A stretch of DNA of 64,000 bases, from the NCBI GenBank assembly GCA_015231755.1, contig JADGAZ010000004.1, forward strand, positions 62,001 through 126,000, written 5' to 3'. Within the stretch, counting starts at the first letter, position 1. Every line of letters starts with the position of its first letter. A model generated the notes under the pieces. The model saw only the letters and a list, made by a program, of their open reading frames with translations, made no database searches and was not told the origin of the DNA. A program made the translations under genes and the position numbers. The DNA is from Magnetococcales bacterium. GTDB taxonomy: Bacteria > Pseudomonadota > Magnetococcia > Magnetococcales > Magnetaquicoccaceae. This document shows positions 39,756 through 49,647 of this stretch, in pieces.

Positions 39756-40946
39756 TTATCGAATGAAATCTATTAAAGAGTTGTTCATGACCTGTCTTTG
39801 CGAGGCGGTCATAACCTGCATGGACTGGGAGGCCTGCTCCAAGTCGGACAACACCTTGAACAGATCGGCTTCCACGTTGTCGGCACGCACCTTGGTCAAC
39901 GAGCTTTCATCCGACTCCAAGGTGGTGGTCACGGCCTGAACCTGCATGTTGCGAATACCCGTGACACCCTGAAGATCGGAGACCTGCGCTCGGCTCTCCT
40001 GTACCCGATTCAATTGCAATGCCACTTCTGTCGGGTCGGCGCGTAATAATGCCCCACGCAAGGCCGCCATCGAGCCGAGCAGGTTGACACCACGACCATA
40101 ATTTCCTGATCCTTCCAGGAGTTCCTCTCCTGTCACATTGCCGGGAAGCGTCTCTCCCTGACGGACCCGGATCTGTCGATCCTCGGTTCCGCCCTGATAC
40201 TGAGGCACCACCTCGAAGTAATAGGCGTCCCCGGTTTTGGGGGTGCCGGTCACGGTGAATTTGACACCCTGCCCCAAATCCAACTGACCATTGTCATCCA
40301 GGGAGGCGGCTTCCTGATCCACTCCGTTGATATTGGCCTTGTATTGATTGCTGGCCGCCAGATAGGAAATTTTGACGCTCAGCGGCAAATTGCTCGGGGT
40401 CTGCCCCTTGGTGACGGAAGCGGTGAAACCGGTCCCCGCCGCAGCCAGACTTTTGCCACCTTCGCTTTTCACCTGGACATCAGTGGCCATGAGGTTGCTT
40501 GCGTCGAAGGGAGAGCGCAGCTTGCCGCCCCCGAACAAGGGGACCTCGTCGAGTTCGCTGTTGGCGGTGGAAATCATGTCCTGATACCAAGCGAGGGGCT
40601 TCTGGGCTGCAGCCGTCAGGATGGTGGGATTGCCCCCGACCATGCTTTCCCCGAGCTGCAACACCAGATCCTGGGCATCCAACAAAGCGTCATGAATCTG
40701 ACTCATATGACTGTCCGCCAGAGTCAAACGTTCGGCAGCGGACTGCGTGGTCTTTTTCAGGCTCTGCACCCCGGAAAGATCCGAAGAGAAGATCATGTGC
40801 CGGTAGACCCCGGACGGGTCATCGGAAGGACGATTGGTCCGGTTGCCGGTCACGCTTTGCTCCTGGACCTTCAGAATCTCCTGCTGCTGATTCTGCAAGG
40901 CGTTGGCGCCGGTCTTGTACAGCATCGTATTGGTAACACGCATCAT
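39756..40946 (-). CDS. flgL: hook-filament junction protein FlgL (HAP3)
   Basis: A 396-residue flagellin-like protein. The N-terminus RVTNTMLYKTGANALQNQQQ with TGNRTNRPSDDPSG and the C-terminal helix (SLTKVRADNVEADLFKVLSDLEQASQSMQVM) are typical of FlgL, which joins hook to filament. It follows flgK by 19 nt, and fliW copy 2 comes 20 nt later. Confidence 0.94.
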   Translation of the reverse strand: MMRVTNTMLYKTGANALQNQQQEILKVQEQSVTGNRTNRPSDDPSGVYRHMIFSSDLSGVQSLKKTTQSAAERLTLADSHMSQIHDALLDAQDLVLQLGESMVGGNPTILTAAAQKPLAWYQDMISTANSELDEVPLFGGGKLRSPFDASNLMATDVQVKSEGGKSLAAAGTGFTASVTKGQTPSNLPLSVKISYLAASNQYKANINGVDQEAASLDDNGQLDLGQGVKFTVTGTPKTGDAYYFEVVPQYQGGTEDRQIRVRQGETLPGNVTGEELLEGSGNYGRGVNLLGSMAALRGALLRADPTEVALQLNRVQESRAQVSDLQGVTGIRNMQVQAVTTTLESDESSLTKVRADNVEADLFKVLSDLEQASQSMQVMTASQRQVMNNSLIDFIR

Positions 40947-40965
40947 GGGACAGACTCCTTACACC

Positions 40966-42726
40966 TTAAACCATTTGAATGATGGTCTGCATCAACTCGT
41001 CGGCGACGCCAACCATCTTGCTGGACGCCTGAAAGGCCCGCTGAAAACGAATCAAATCGGTCAACTCCTCTTCCAGGGAGACCCCGGAGATCGACTCCCG
41101 AATGTCAGACAAAAACGACTGTGCCGACTGCTGGGCAAGCAGGGACTCCTTGTCCAGATTGATGGTCGAACCCAGCTCACCCACCATGGTGGCGTAATGG
41201 CTGGTCAAAGAGGCGTTGTTGCCGAACAGGTCGAACTTGGCGGTACGCAGATTGCCCAGAGCCAAAGCCCCATTGCTGCTGGCGTCGTCGTGGGTGACTT
41301 TGGTGGGATTGGACAGATCGTCCACATTCAACCGCCCCACACCCACCCGATCGGGATCCGTCAGCAACTCGGCGTTGACCGTCATGTCTCCGGCTCCCCG
41401 ACCGCCGAACAACGCACCGATGCCCAGGGCCGCCAGCAGACCGCTTTCATCCACCACCACACCCAGCTTGCCACCGGAATTCTCGGCGCTGATTTTCAAT
41501 TTCTTGTCGCTGGTGATCTCGGCCTTGACCCCGTCCAGACCATCGATGGCCTGTTGCACCTGAGTCAACGACATGTCGGTGGTAATGTTCACGGTCACCG
41601 GTGTCAGGGCGTCATCCGAAGTGCCGGTGGCAAAAACGATGCGTCCATCCACCACCCGGTTGGCGTCCACCGGACCTTTCTTGTAGTCGTTGGAGGTGGT
41701 ATCCGTCACCAGACTGGCCAGGGAGGTGTCCAGGTCGTTGCCCAGCGACACCGCACCGGTCAGACTGGTGACCAGATTCTTGCCCACGGACTGGGAGTTG
41801 ACCTTGTTGAACTGAAAACGCACCTCGTCGGCCAAGGTCTCCAAACGGGTGAGATATCCGTTGGCGCCATGCACCACTTCGTCCCGCAATTCCAGCAAGG
41901 CGCCCAGTTGCCCCCCGCTGACCTTGCTCGAATCAAACTCCCGGTCACCGATCTTGATCCCCTGGAAACCGGTATCCGTCACCTGGGTGCTGCGACCGAA
42001 CTGGGCGGAGTAGACCGAATCGGCCAACAACTCCTGCCCTTTGGAGGTCATCACCTGCACGTCGCCGTTATCAAATTCCAAGGTGCGGATGTCGATGATC
42101 TGGCCCAATTCCATGATCATTTTCTGGCGCTGATCCTTCAGATCCAACGAAGGATTGGTGGCCTCATTGCGCACGATCAGGTTGTTGATTTCCTTCAAGG
42201 ACTTCAACCGGGTGTTGATGTCCCCCAGAACCACACTGATCTCATTGTCGAGAGGCAGGGCCGACTCGCTCAAGGAGGTGGCCATTTTGTTGAACTCATT
42301 CGCGACGCCATCGGCCTTGGAGACCACCTGATAACGGGCCACAGCATTGCCCGGATTGTCCGCCAGGGTGTCCGCCGCGTCGTAAAAGGCTTCCAGCCCC
42401 TGGGAAAGACCACTGCCATCCATGTCGTTGAACACATCCTCGACCAGCGACATATACTTTTCCCGGGTTTGCAAACGTCCCAACTCACCGGTTCCCAGTT
42501 CCAGACGGCGATCCACCAGTTGATCCATCTGGCGACGCACATCCGCAATCCGCACACCGGTTCCACCCGCCACGGTCTGGGAGCCGGGAATCGACTCCAA
42601 TTCCACGGTCTGCCGGGAATAGCCCGCCGTGTTGGCATTGGTGATGTTGTGCGAAATGGTTTGCAATGCCCCCTGGGAAGCAAAAATTCCCAATTTGGAA
42701 ACATTCAACAGGTTACCGAGTGACAT
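40966..42726 (-). CDS. flgK: hook-filament junction protein FlgK (HAP1)
   Basis: A 586-residue protein. The start MSLGNLLNVSKLGIFASQGALQTISHNITNANTAGYSRQ is the FlgK/flagellar rod-hook signature. The C-terminus (ISGVSLEEELTDLIRFQRAFQASSKMVGVADELMQTIIQM) is also diagnostic. It is the first gene of the flgK-flgL-fliW-giant flagellin run, driven by a sigma-54-like site about 80 nt upstream. Confidence 0.96.
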   Translation of the reverse strand: MSLGNLLNVSKLGIFASQGALQTISHNITNANTAGYSRQTVELESIPGSQTVAGGTGVRIADVRRQMDQLVDRRLELGTGELGRLQTREKYMSLVEDVFNDMDGSGLSQGLEAFYDAADTLADNPGNAVARYQVVSKADGVANEFNKMATSLSESALPLDNEISVVLGDINTRLKSLKEINNLIVRNEATNPSLDLKDQRQKMIMELGQIIDIRTLEFDNGDVQVMTSKGQELLADSVYSAQFGRSTQVTDTGFQGIKIGDREFDSSKVSGGQLGALLELRDEVVHGANGYLTRLETLADEVRFQFNKVNSQSVGKNLVTSLTGAVSLGNDLDTSLASLVTDTTSNDYKKGPVDANRVVDGRIVFATGTSDDALTPVTVNITTDMSLTQVQQAIDGLDGVKAEITSDKKLKISAENSGGKLGVVVDESGLLAALGIGALFGGRGAGDMTVNAELLTDPDRVGVGRLNVDDLSNPTKVTHDDASSNGALALGNLRTAKFDLFGNNASLTSHYATMVGELGSTINLDKESLLAQQSAQSFLSDIRESISGVSLEEELTDLIRFQRAFQASSKMVGVADELMQTIIQMV

Positions 42727-43135
42727 GATTCAAGACGCTCCACAATGACGTTGATGGCATCCGGGAAGGAAACCCCGGTCTCCAACTTGCCGTTGCCGAG
42801 AATAATGCAGAAGGCATGCCAAACAATAAAAGCTCTTCACAAACCGCAGCACGTTCTCGCAACTCACCCCGCAGTGAATTGTTTTAATTGATTATTCAAT
42901 AGCGTAAGCGAAACCCACGCAACCGCCCATTCCCCGCATGGTCCCGATCCGAAAAAAGTGTCCCTGGAGAAAAAAACGAAGCACAGGAAAAAGCGTCCCC
43001 TCCCCTGACGGAAAAACGCGGCAATTGTTTCCCCTGGGTGACTTGCCAGTCAGGTCGTGTTACCGTTTTGTCCCCTGGGAGAGAAACGACAAACCCCCAA
43101 CGCCATATATGGTTATTTTTTGCAAGGAGAGCGTC
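42727..43135. other. intergenic region between flgK and suhB
   Basis: About 400 nt between divergent genes. It contains the sigma-54-type site for flgK at 42806-42821. A stretch near 42880-42905 is AT-rich and could hold the suhB promoter. No gene is evident, and the in-frame extension upstream of suhB lacks a ribosome site. Confidence 0.65.
42806..42821 (-). promoter_or_regulatory. sigma-54-type promoter for flgK-flgL-fliW-giant flagellin
   Basis: On the minus strand it reads TGGCATGCCTTCTGCA, a good match to TGGCACG-N4-TTGCW with GG and GC 10 nt apart, about 80 nt before the flgK start codon. Confidence 0.8.
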
Positions 43136-43930
43136 ATGCAGTTTTCACCCCCGATGAACGTTGCGGTGCGCGCCGCGCTCAAGGCAGGCATCCTGGCCCG
43201 GGAGTGGTTCGACCGCCGCCACGAACTGGAAGTGAAAAACAAGGGAAAAAACGATCCGGTCACCGGCGCTGACCTGGTGGTGGAGGAGGAACTGCTGCTC
43301 GCGCTGAAAAAAGCCTATCCGCGTTACGGGGTGATGGCCGAGGAACAAGGGGGAAAACTGACACTGGATCGCCCCTGTTGGATTGTTGACCCCATCGATG
43401 GCACCCTCAATTTCATTCACGGCCTGCCCCACTTCGCCATCTCCATCGCCTTGATGGAAGGGGGAGTAATCCAGGGAGGACTGGTTCACGATCCCATACG
43501 CGACGAACTGTTCGTGGCGGAACGGGGCCGGGGAGCCTATCTGAATGATCGCCGCATCCGGGTGACCCGACCCCAAGGCATCAACGGCGCGCTCCTGGCC
43601 ACGGGATTTCCCCATCGACGCCCGGAACGACTCCCAGGTTATTTGAAGGCATTCGAAAGTTTTTGCGCCGTGGTCGCGGATCAACGGCGTCTGGGTTCGG
43701 CGGCGCTGGATCTGGCCTATGTGGCGGCGGGACGGTATGACGGCTTCTGGGAGATGGGACTGGCGCCCTGGGACATCGCGGCGGGCACGCTGCTGGTGCG
43801 GGAAGCGGGGGGAATGGTGAGCGATTTCGCCAACGGGGAGCAGTTCCTGACCTCGGGCAATGTGATCGCCGCCCCCGAGGCCATTCACGGCACCATGCTG
43901 GAGATCATCCGTCAGGCCGGAATCGCCTGA
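43136..43930 (+). CDS. suhB: inositol-1-monophosphatase family protein (SuhB)
   Basis: A 264-residue Mg2+-dependent phosphatase. Metal-binding motifs are EEQGG, IVDPIDGTLNFIHGLPHF and APWDIAAGTLLVREAGG. SuhB also acts in ribosomal RNA antitermination in some bacteria. ATG at 43136 has AAGGAGAG before it. It stands alone between flagellar genes on the opposite strand. Confidence 0.93.
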   Translation: MQFSPPMNVAVRAALKAGILAREWFDRRHELEVKNKGKNDPVTGADLVVEEELLLALKKAYPRYGVMAEEQGGKLTLDRPCWIVDPIDGTLNFIHGLPHFAISIALMEGGVIQGGLVHDPIRDELFVAERGRGAYLNDRRIRVTRPQGINGALLATGFPHRRPERLPGYLKAFESFCAVVADQRRLGSAALDLAYVAAGRYDGFWEMGLAPWDIAAGTLLVREAGGMVSDFANGEQFLTSGNVIAAPEAIHGTMLEIIRQAGIA

Positions 43931-43946
43931 CGGCACAACCTGTGAT

Positions 43947-43999
43947 TCTTTCCGGCTCCCCCCGCGGACATCACATCCAGCGGCGGGAACCGGAAAGAG
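43947..43999. terminator. bidirectional terminator-like hairpin between suhB and flagellin C
   Basis: Imperfect stem TCTTTCCGGCTCCC with GGGAACCGGAAAGA between two convergent genes. The loop includes a GCGG/CCGC stretch. No long T tract is present on either strand. Confidence 0.6.
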
Positions 44000-44006
44000 A
44001 ACATCA

Positions 44007-44879
44007 TCAGATTCTGGAAAGCAGACTCAAGGCGATGGTGGGCTGCTGATTGGCCTGAGCCAGAATCGCCACCCCCGCCTGTTGCAGAATGCTGTTGCGG
44101 GTCAGATTCGCAGTCTCCTGGGCAATGTCGGCATCCTGGATGCGGGAACGGGCCGCCTGGGTGTTCTCGGAAACATTGGACAGATTGGAGATGATGCTCT
44201 CGAACCGGCTCTGCACGGCACCCAGATTGGCCCGAATATCCGAAACGGAATCCAGGGCGCTATCCAACACGCTGATGGTCGAATTGGCCTTGGCCTGGGT
44301 GGACACACCCCAGTTGGTCGTCACAGCCGTGCTAAGTCCCAAAGTGGACACCACGGTACGGGCGATGGTCACCTCGATCGCCTGTCCGGCGTCGGGACCG
44401 ATCTGGAAGCTGCCCGCGAAATAGTTGCCCGCCGCCTTGAGATCCACACCGTTGGTACTGCCGCCGAACAAGGGATTGCCATTGAACTGGGTGGCCTTGG
44501 CGATCCGATCCACCTCGGAGAGCAATTGGGACAGTTCCGTTTGCAAGGAAGCGCGATCGCTGGTGCTGTAGGTGGCATTGGAAGCCTGTACCGCCAACTC
44601 CCGCATTCTTTGCAGCGCGGAAGAGGTTTCATCCAGGGCGCCTTCCGCCACCTGCACCAAAGAGATTCCATCATTGGCATTGCGGGCCGCGACGTTCAGA
44701 CCACGAATCTGAGCGGTCATGCGGTTGATGATGGCCAGCCCCGCCGCGTCATCCTTGGCGCTGTTGACCCGCAAACCCGACGACAAACGCTGAAAGGTTT
44801 GACTCAAGGCGTCGGTGTGCTTGCCAAGCTGCCGTTGCGCATTGATGGACGCGATACTGCCATTGATGGTGAGAGCCAT
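44007..44879 (-). CDS. flagellin C (290 residues)
   Basis: A short flagellin with D0/D1 only: [40 protein letters not shown] and the C-terminal [48 protein letters not shown] at 44879 has GAGGAGG before it. No fliW precedes it, unlike the other two flagellins. The leader to a likely sigma-28 site is about 375 nt. Confidence 0.95.
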   Translation of the reverse strand: MALTINGSIASINAQRQLGKHTDALSQTFQRLSSGLRVNSAKDDAAGLAIINRMTAQIRGLNVAARNANDGISLVQVAEGALDETSSALQRMRELAVQASNATYSTSDRASLQTELSQLLSEVDRIAKATQFNGNPLFGGSTNGVDLKAAGNYFAGSFQIGPDAGQAIEVTIARTVVSTLGLSTAVTTNWGVSTQAKANSTISVLDSALDSVSDIRANLGAVQSRFESIISNLSNVSENTQAARSRIQDADIAQETANLTRNSILQQAGVAILAQANQQPTIALSLLSRI

Positions 44880-45518
44880 TGTAAAATCCTCCTCGCAAGT
44901 AATAAAGATGCCCGAAGAATGGTTCATCCGGGCCTGTTGTGGGCCTTCCCTGGCATTGCCTGTGGGTTACTCGTTTTATGGGCTTAACCCTCACCCCAAT
45001 CCTGACGTCGGACGCATCCCAAAACGTCCATGACTTGATACCTCGCTTCAGCCGCCTGATCTTCCGGAAGATCCATACCTTTGGATCATCACGGCTTCAA
45101 TAATCAGAATAAAATTCAAGCTTATCCATTTATCGTTCTTCTAAACCCTCGACTTGAGCACTATTTCCATTTTCTTCATCCCATCCTGTCATTTTCCACA
45201 GCGTACCTTCCGGCTCTTCCCGTCAATTTCGGCCAAAGTAACGCTTAATCAAATTATCGGATAGACGAAGCGTGACTTGAGAAGTTTTTTGAGCCTGGGC
45301 CAAAATCTCCCCCATCCATCCCGACCACCCGACCGCGCACCAACGCGAACGCAGGGATTCCCGGGACAGCCATACCCGTGAACCTCTGCACGATCATTTT
45401 GAAATGATTGGATTTAAATCAGAAAGAAACCGGAAGGACCAACGCAAGACCAAGCAAAATCACCCCAAAGCACAAAACCGCCCCCCCGCTCACGCCCCTC
45501 GCATGGCCTGCGCCCCCG
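44880..45518. other. long intergenic region upstream of flagellin C
   Basis: About 640 nt. No gene was found in either strand. A sigma-28-like promoter is at 45254-45281 on the minus strand, leaving a leader of about 375 nt for flagellin C. Small palindromes (ATCATTTTGAAATGAT and GATTTAAATC near 45397-45418) lie between the promoter and the histidine kinase stop. Confidence 0.6.
45254..45281 (-). promoter_or_regulatory. sigma-28 (FliA)-like promoter for flagellin C
   Basis: On the minus strand TCAAG and CCGATAA are separated by 15 nt, close to the FliA-type consensus. It is about 375 nt from the flagellin start, which is unusually far. Confidence 0.5.
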
Positions 45519-47867
45519 TTATTGAGGAGGGAGGGGGTGAGCCGGATGGGCCATGATCCGCTTCAAAAAAGGCACCAGACGGATGAACAGCCATTCCCCC
45601 CGATCCAGCAGCGCCGACAGACCCTCCATGCGCCCTTCCATGGCCTGCTGCTCCACCTGAATCAAAACCCCACGGAGGGCGACCGCCCCCATGGCGCCGC
45701 ATTGGGACTTCATGCCGTGGGCCGCACGGGAAATCCCCTCCAGATCGCCGCTCGCCAACAACCGGCGCATCTCCCGCCATTTGCCGGGAACGTCCTCCAA
45801 AAACATGTCCACGATATTCACAAAGGCGTCCGGCACCCTGGACAACTCCCGGCGCAATACCTCCAGTACCGCAACATCCAACAGGGCAAGCCCCTCTCCG
45901 GCGTCAGCCTCCTCCTGAAAAACGGCTGAAGGCGACATCGATCCGACACTTTCCGCGGATTCCGGAATTTCCACCGCTTCAGATCCAGCTCCAGTCCCTT
46001 CCCCGGCATCGGCATCCCCTGGCCCCAACCAGCGCACCAACCGATCGTGCAGCTTGCGAATGCGCAACGGCTTTTCCAGATGATCGCTCATGCCCGCCAC
46101 CCGGGCCCGTTCCTTGTCCTCCGAGGAGACATGACCCGTCAGGGCGATGATGGGCAACGGTTGCTCCCGCCCCTGAAGCCGCTCCCACTCCCGGATCCTC
46201 CGACAGGCCTCGTAGCCGTCCATGCCCGGCATGCGCACATCCATCAACACCAGATCGAAACGCGCCTCGGCCACCCGCTGCAAAGCCTCGTCACCCGAAC
46301 CCGCGCATACCACCTCCGCAGACCAATCCCGCAACATCACCTCGGTCAACCGTTGGCTCAACGGGTCGTCATCCACCACCAGCAACCGCGCCCGCCTGGA
46401 ATGCCATCCGGCCAGCATCCCCCCCCTGGCCGGGTCCACACCTCCGGTCCCGGCCAGGGACGCCGGGACCAACTCCGGGATGTCGAAACGCAACGCCACG
46501 ACAAACACACTCCCTTGACCCGGATGACTGCTCGCCTCGATGCTCCCTCCCATCAACTCCACCAGACGATGACAGATGGCCAGACCCAATCCGCTTCCCC
46601 CATACCGACGGGCCACAGAAGCATCCCCTTGCGCATAAGGGGTGAACAGTTGCTCCATGTGTTCCGGTGTCATGCCGATCCCGCTGTCTTCCACCCGCAG
46701 GATCACCCGACAGGACTCCGGAGCCAAGGCCGCCACCGAAACCGTCAGCACAATCTCCCCTTGCTTGGTAAACTTGACCGCATTGGAAAGCAGATTCATC
46801 AACACCTGCCGCACCCGCAACGGATCCCCCAACAGGGTCTCGGGCAAGGCCTCGTCCACGACGCGCCGAAATCCGATCCCTTTCCGACACATCGCCGCCT
46901 CGAACAGGCTCTCCAGATCCGAAAAAAGCCGCCGCGGCGCAAAGGAGATCACCTCCAGCACCATCCGTCCCGCCTCGATCCGGGAAAAATCGAGGATTTC
47001 GTTGATGATGGCCAACATCGCCTCGTTGGAGCGTTGCAGCAGCTCCACCTTTTCCCGTTGCGACCTGGAAAGCTCCATGGCCGCCATCTGATCCACCAAA
47101 GCCACGATGCCGCTCATGGGGGTACGGATTTCGTGGCTCATCACCGCCAGAAAGGCGCTTTTGGCCTGATTGGCCGCCTCCGCCGCCTCCCGGGCGCGGG
47201 CCTCGGCCTCGACCTGCTTGCGGGCGGTGATCCACTCGACAAACAGAATCACCCCTCCCACCTCCCCCTCTTCTCCGTTATCCCGCTCCCGCCGCCAGGG
47301 ATGGGCGCTCCACTGCAACCACTGCTCGCGACCGTCCGCATCCCGCAGACTCACCTCCCGAACCACCACCGACTCCCCGGTCAGACACACTCCGGGCAGC
47401 TCGGACCAGCCAGGAGGCATCACCGGCACCAACTCCCCCAGTCGCACCCCGCGCCATCCTTGTTCCGGCAGTTTCAACTCCCCACGCCAACGGCGACCGC
47501 ACTCCAGATGACGCATCTCCCGGTCGAACATGGCCATGGCCGCCGGGGCATGCTCGATGAAAAAACGCAAACGTCGCTCTCCGGCCTGCAAACGCCGATT
47601 CAGAAAGTGGACCCGCGTGATCACCAGCGCCACATAACCCGCCAACGCCACGATCAACGCCGGAATCACCTGTCCCACCCGCCACTCGGGAAACAGCAAA
47701 CGGGCCTCCACCATCCAATCAAAAAAGCGCAACGCCTCCAGCGACCAAAAGGCCGTACCGAACAACACCAACGCCAGCACCGTCTCCCGCAACAAAAGAC
47801 GACGCCGCTCCCTGCCCATCGGCGTGCTCCAATCGGGCTTGAACCGACGCCAAAAGCCCTCTTTCAT
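45519..47867 (-). CDS. hybrid sensor histidine kinase (PAS-HisKA-HATPase-REC-HPt)
   Basis: A 782-residue membrane kinase. Two N-terminal transmembrane helices (about residues 27-45 and 66-86) are followed by a PAS-like region, HisKA with the phospho-His in VMSHEIRTP, a HATPase with NLLSNAVKFTKQGEI, DSGIGM and GGSGLGLAI, a receiver domain (VVDDDPLSQRL, LMDVRMPGMDGYEA, ALTGH, EKPL) and a C-terminal HPt with the His in AAHGMKSQCGAMGA. This arrangement relays phosphate to an unknown regulator. ATG at 47867 follows GGGAG. A small membrane protein gene precedes it by 22 nt, possibly in the same transcript. Confidence 0.93.
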   Translation of the reverse strand: MKEGFWRRFKPDWSTPMGRERRRLLLRETVLALVLFGTAFWSLEALRFFDWMVEARLLFPEWRVGQVIPALIVALAGYVALVITRVHFLNRRLQAGERRLRFFIEHAPAAMAMFDREMRHLECGRRWRGELKLPEQGWRGVRLGELVPVMPPGWSELPGVCLTGESVVVREVSLRDADGREQWLQWSAHPWRRERDNGEEGEVGGVILFVEWITARKQVEAEARAREAAEAANQAKSAFLAVMSHEIRTPMSGIVALVDQMAAMELSRSQREKVELLQRSNEAMLAIINEILDFSRIEAGRMVLEVISFAPRRLFSDLESLFEAAMCRKGIGFRRVVDEALPETLLGDPLRVRQVLMNLLSNAVKFTKQGEIVLTVSVAALAPESCRVILRVEDSGIGMTPEHMEQLFTPYAQGDASVARRYGGSGLGLAICHRLVELMGGSIEASSHPGQGSVFVVALRFDIPELVPASLAGTGGVDPARGGMLAGWHSRRARLLVVDDDPLSQRLTEVMLRDWSAEVVCAGSGDEALQRVAEARFDLVLMDVRMPGMDGYEACRRIREWERLQGREQPLPIIALTGHVSSEDKERARVAGMSDHLEKPLRIRKLHDRLVRWLGPGDADAGEGTGAGSEAVEIPESAESVGSMSPSAVFQEEADAGEGLALLDVAVLEVLRRELSRVPDAFVNIVDMFLEDVPGKWREMRRLLASGDLEGISRAAHGMKSQCGAMGAVALRGVLIQVEQQAMEGRMEGLSALLDRGEWLFIRLVPFLKRIMAHPAHPLPPQ

Positions 47868-47889
47868 CCGTTGCCGCTCCCGGAGCGCA

Positions 47890-48132
47890 TCACCGGTCCG
47901 CCCCCAAAAAAGCGCGAATCGGTCGGGACCACTCCGCCGACAAACCCGCACGGTCGAGAATCGTCGGATTCTGACGAATCACCTGGGCCATGGTCCCGAT
48001 GCCCACCAATAATAACATAAGCCATATCAACAGTTTGGCACTATTGGCCATAATCTTGATCACCCCCAACAGCGTCAGCACCCCACCCCCGATCAACACC
48101 AGCCAGGTCATTCCATCTCCGCCGCCGCCCAT
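47890..48132 (-). CDS. small two-helix membrane protein of unknown function
   Basis: An 80-residue protein with two hydrophobic segments (MTWLVLIGGGVLTLLGVIKIM and LLIWLMLLLVGIGTMAQVI) and a polar C-terminus. The ATG at 48132 has a strong GGGAGG site, so this short form is favoured over a longer 125-residue reading. No family was recognised. It lies 22 nt before the hybrid kinase and might be its membrane partner, which is speculative. Confidence 0.6.
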   Translation of the reverse strand: MGGGGDGMTWLVLIGGGVLTLLGVIKIMANSAKLLIWLMLLLVGIGTMAQVIRQNPTILDRAGLSAEWSRPIRAFLGADR

Positions 48133-48288
48133 GCGCACCTCCCATTTCACAGTTTCATGCGTGTTTATCCAATTGACCATCCCCTTCATAACGTTTAAAT
48201 ACAATGACGGAAAAGCCCTCCATTCGCCAGCCTCGGCGCGCCGGACCTCCCCTCCCTCTTCCAACAAAAAAACATGGTAAAATTGCGA

Positions 48289-48316
48289 TTGACTTACACA
48301 AAATAATTGGATAATC
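48289..48316 (+). promoter_or_regulatory. possible sigma-70 promoter for coaBC
   Basis: TTGACT at 48289-48294 and a GATAAT-like element about 15 nt later, 32 nt before the TTG start. The spacing is a little short. Confidence 0.4.
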
Positions 48317-48347
48317 TTTTCTTGACTTCAATCAAGGGAGCGTCCTA

Positions 48348-49616
48348 TTGAATTTCTGGAATGGCAAACAAATCGTGATCGGATTGGGGGGTGGCATCGC
48401 CGCCTACAAAACCCTGGAGGTGATACGTCGTCTCCGGGAAGCCGGCGCCCGCATCACCCCGGTCCCCACCCAGGCCGCCTTGCGCTTCGTCACCGGACTC
48501 ACCCTGCAAGCCCTCAGCGGCGAGCCGACCCGGGAGGATCTTTTCACGCCCCTGGCCCCCGATGGCATGGATCACATTCGTCTGGCCCAGTCGGCGGATC
48601 TGGTGATCGTGGCGCCGGCCACCGCGGATCTGCTGGCCCGCATGGCCACGGGTCAGGCCGACGACCTGTTGAGCGCCTTGCTGCTGGCCCGTCGCGGACC
48701 GGTGCTGGTGGCCCCGGCGATGAATCCGGCCATGTGGGAGCATCCGGCCACCCGACGCAACGTGGCCACCTTGCACGCAGACGGCATCGGCTTCGTGGGT
48801 CCGGAAAGCGGTCCCATGGCCTGCGGAGATCAGGGAACCGGACGCATGGCGGAACCCACCACCATCCTGGAAGCCGCCCGTCGCACCCTCACCCCGAAAA
48901 TTCTGGCGGGTCGCCGGGTGGTGATCACCGCCGGTCCGACCCGGGAAGAGCTGGATCCGGTCCGTTTCCTCTCCAACCACTCCTCGGGCAAGATGGGCTG
49001 GGCCGTGGCCCTGGCCGCCCTGCGGGCCGGAGCGCGGGTGGATCTGGTACATGGTCCGGTGGCGATGCCGGTTCCCTGGGGTGCGGTGCCCCATGCGGTG
49101 GGATCGGCCTGCGAAATGCTCGACGCCACTTTGGATGTATGGCTCTCCGCGCCGGGCAATCCCCGCTGCGATGCGGCCATTCTCACGGCGGCGGTGGCCG
49201 ACTACCGGCCTGGAAAACGCTTGAACGACAAAATCAAAAAAGAGAACGCCCTCTCGGAGTTGCATCTGGAACTGACCCAGAATCCCGACATTCTGGCCAT
49301 GCTGTCGGCCTGGACCGGAATACGCACCCGGGACGGACACCAAAGGGTGATTGTGGGCTTCGCCGCCGAAACCGGTGACGCCCTCACCCGTGGCAAGGCC
49401 AAACGGATCCGCAAAGGGTGTGATCTGTTGGCCATCAACGATGTCAGCGCGCCGGGTTGCGGATTCGGGGCCGATACCAACGCCGTCACCCTGATCGGTC
49501 GGGACGGACGCGAAGAGGCCTGGCCCCTGTTGCCCAAGGAACAGGTGGCCGAAAAACTGATCCAGGCTGTGGCCACTCTCGTTGACATCCACGCAACACT
49601 CAAGGAGAACACATGA
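48348..49616 (+). CDS. coaBC: bifunctional phosphopantothenoylcysteine decarboxylase/synthetase
   Basis: A 422-residue coenzyme A enzyme. The CoaC half is a flavoprotein decarboxylase (GGGIAAYKTLE, DHIRLAQSADL, PAMNPAMWEHPATRRN, CGDQGTGRMAEP). The CoaB half ligates cysteine to 4'-phosphopantothenate (ITAGPTREELDPVRFLSNHSSGKMG, and the KIKKE loop with its catalytic Lys). The start is TTG at 48348, with GGGAG at good spacing and no better ATG nearby. Confidence 0.95.
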   Translation: MNFWNGKQIVIGLGGGIAAYKTLEVIRRLREAGARITPVPTQAALRFVTGLTLQALSGEPTREDLFTPLAPDGMDHIRLAQSADLVIVAPATADLLARMATGQADDLLSALLLARRGPVLVAPAMNPAMWEHPATRRNVATLHADGIGFVGPESGPMACGDQGTGRMAEPTTILEAARRTLTPKILAGRRVVITAGPTREELDPVRFLSNHSSGKMGWAVALAALRAGARVDLVHGPVAMPVPWGAVPHAVGSACEMLDATLDVWLSAPGNPRCDAAILTAAVADYRPGKRLNDKIKKENALSELHLELTQNPDILAMLSAWTGIRTRDGHQRVIVGFAAETGDALTRGKAKRIRKGCDLLAINDVSAPGCGFGADTNAVTLIGRDGREEAWPLLPKEQVAEKLIQAVATLVDIHATLKENT

Positions 49617-49647
49617 CTGCCGCAAGGCGGGAGGGGGGGAGTGCAAC

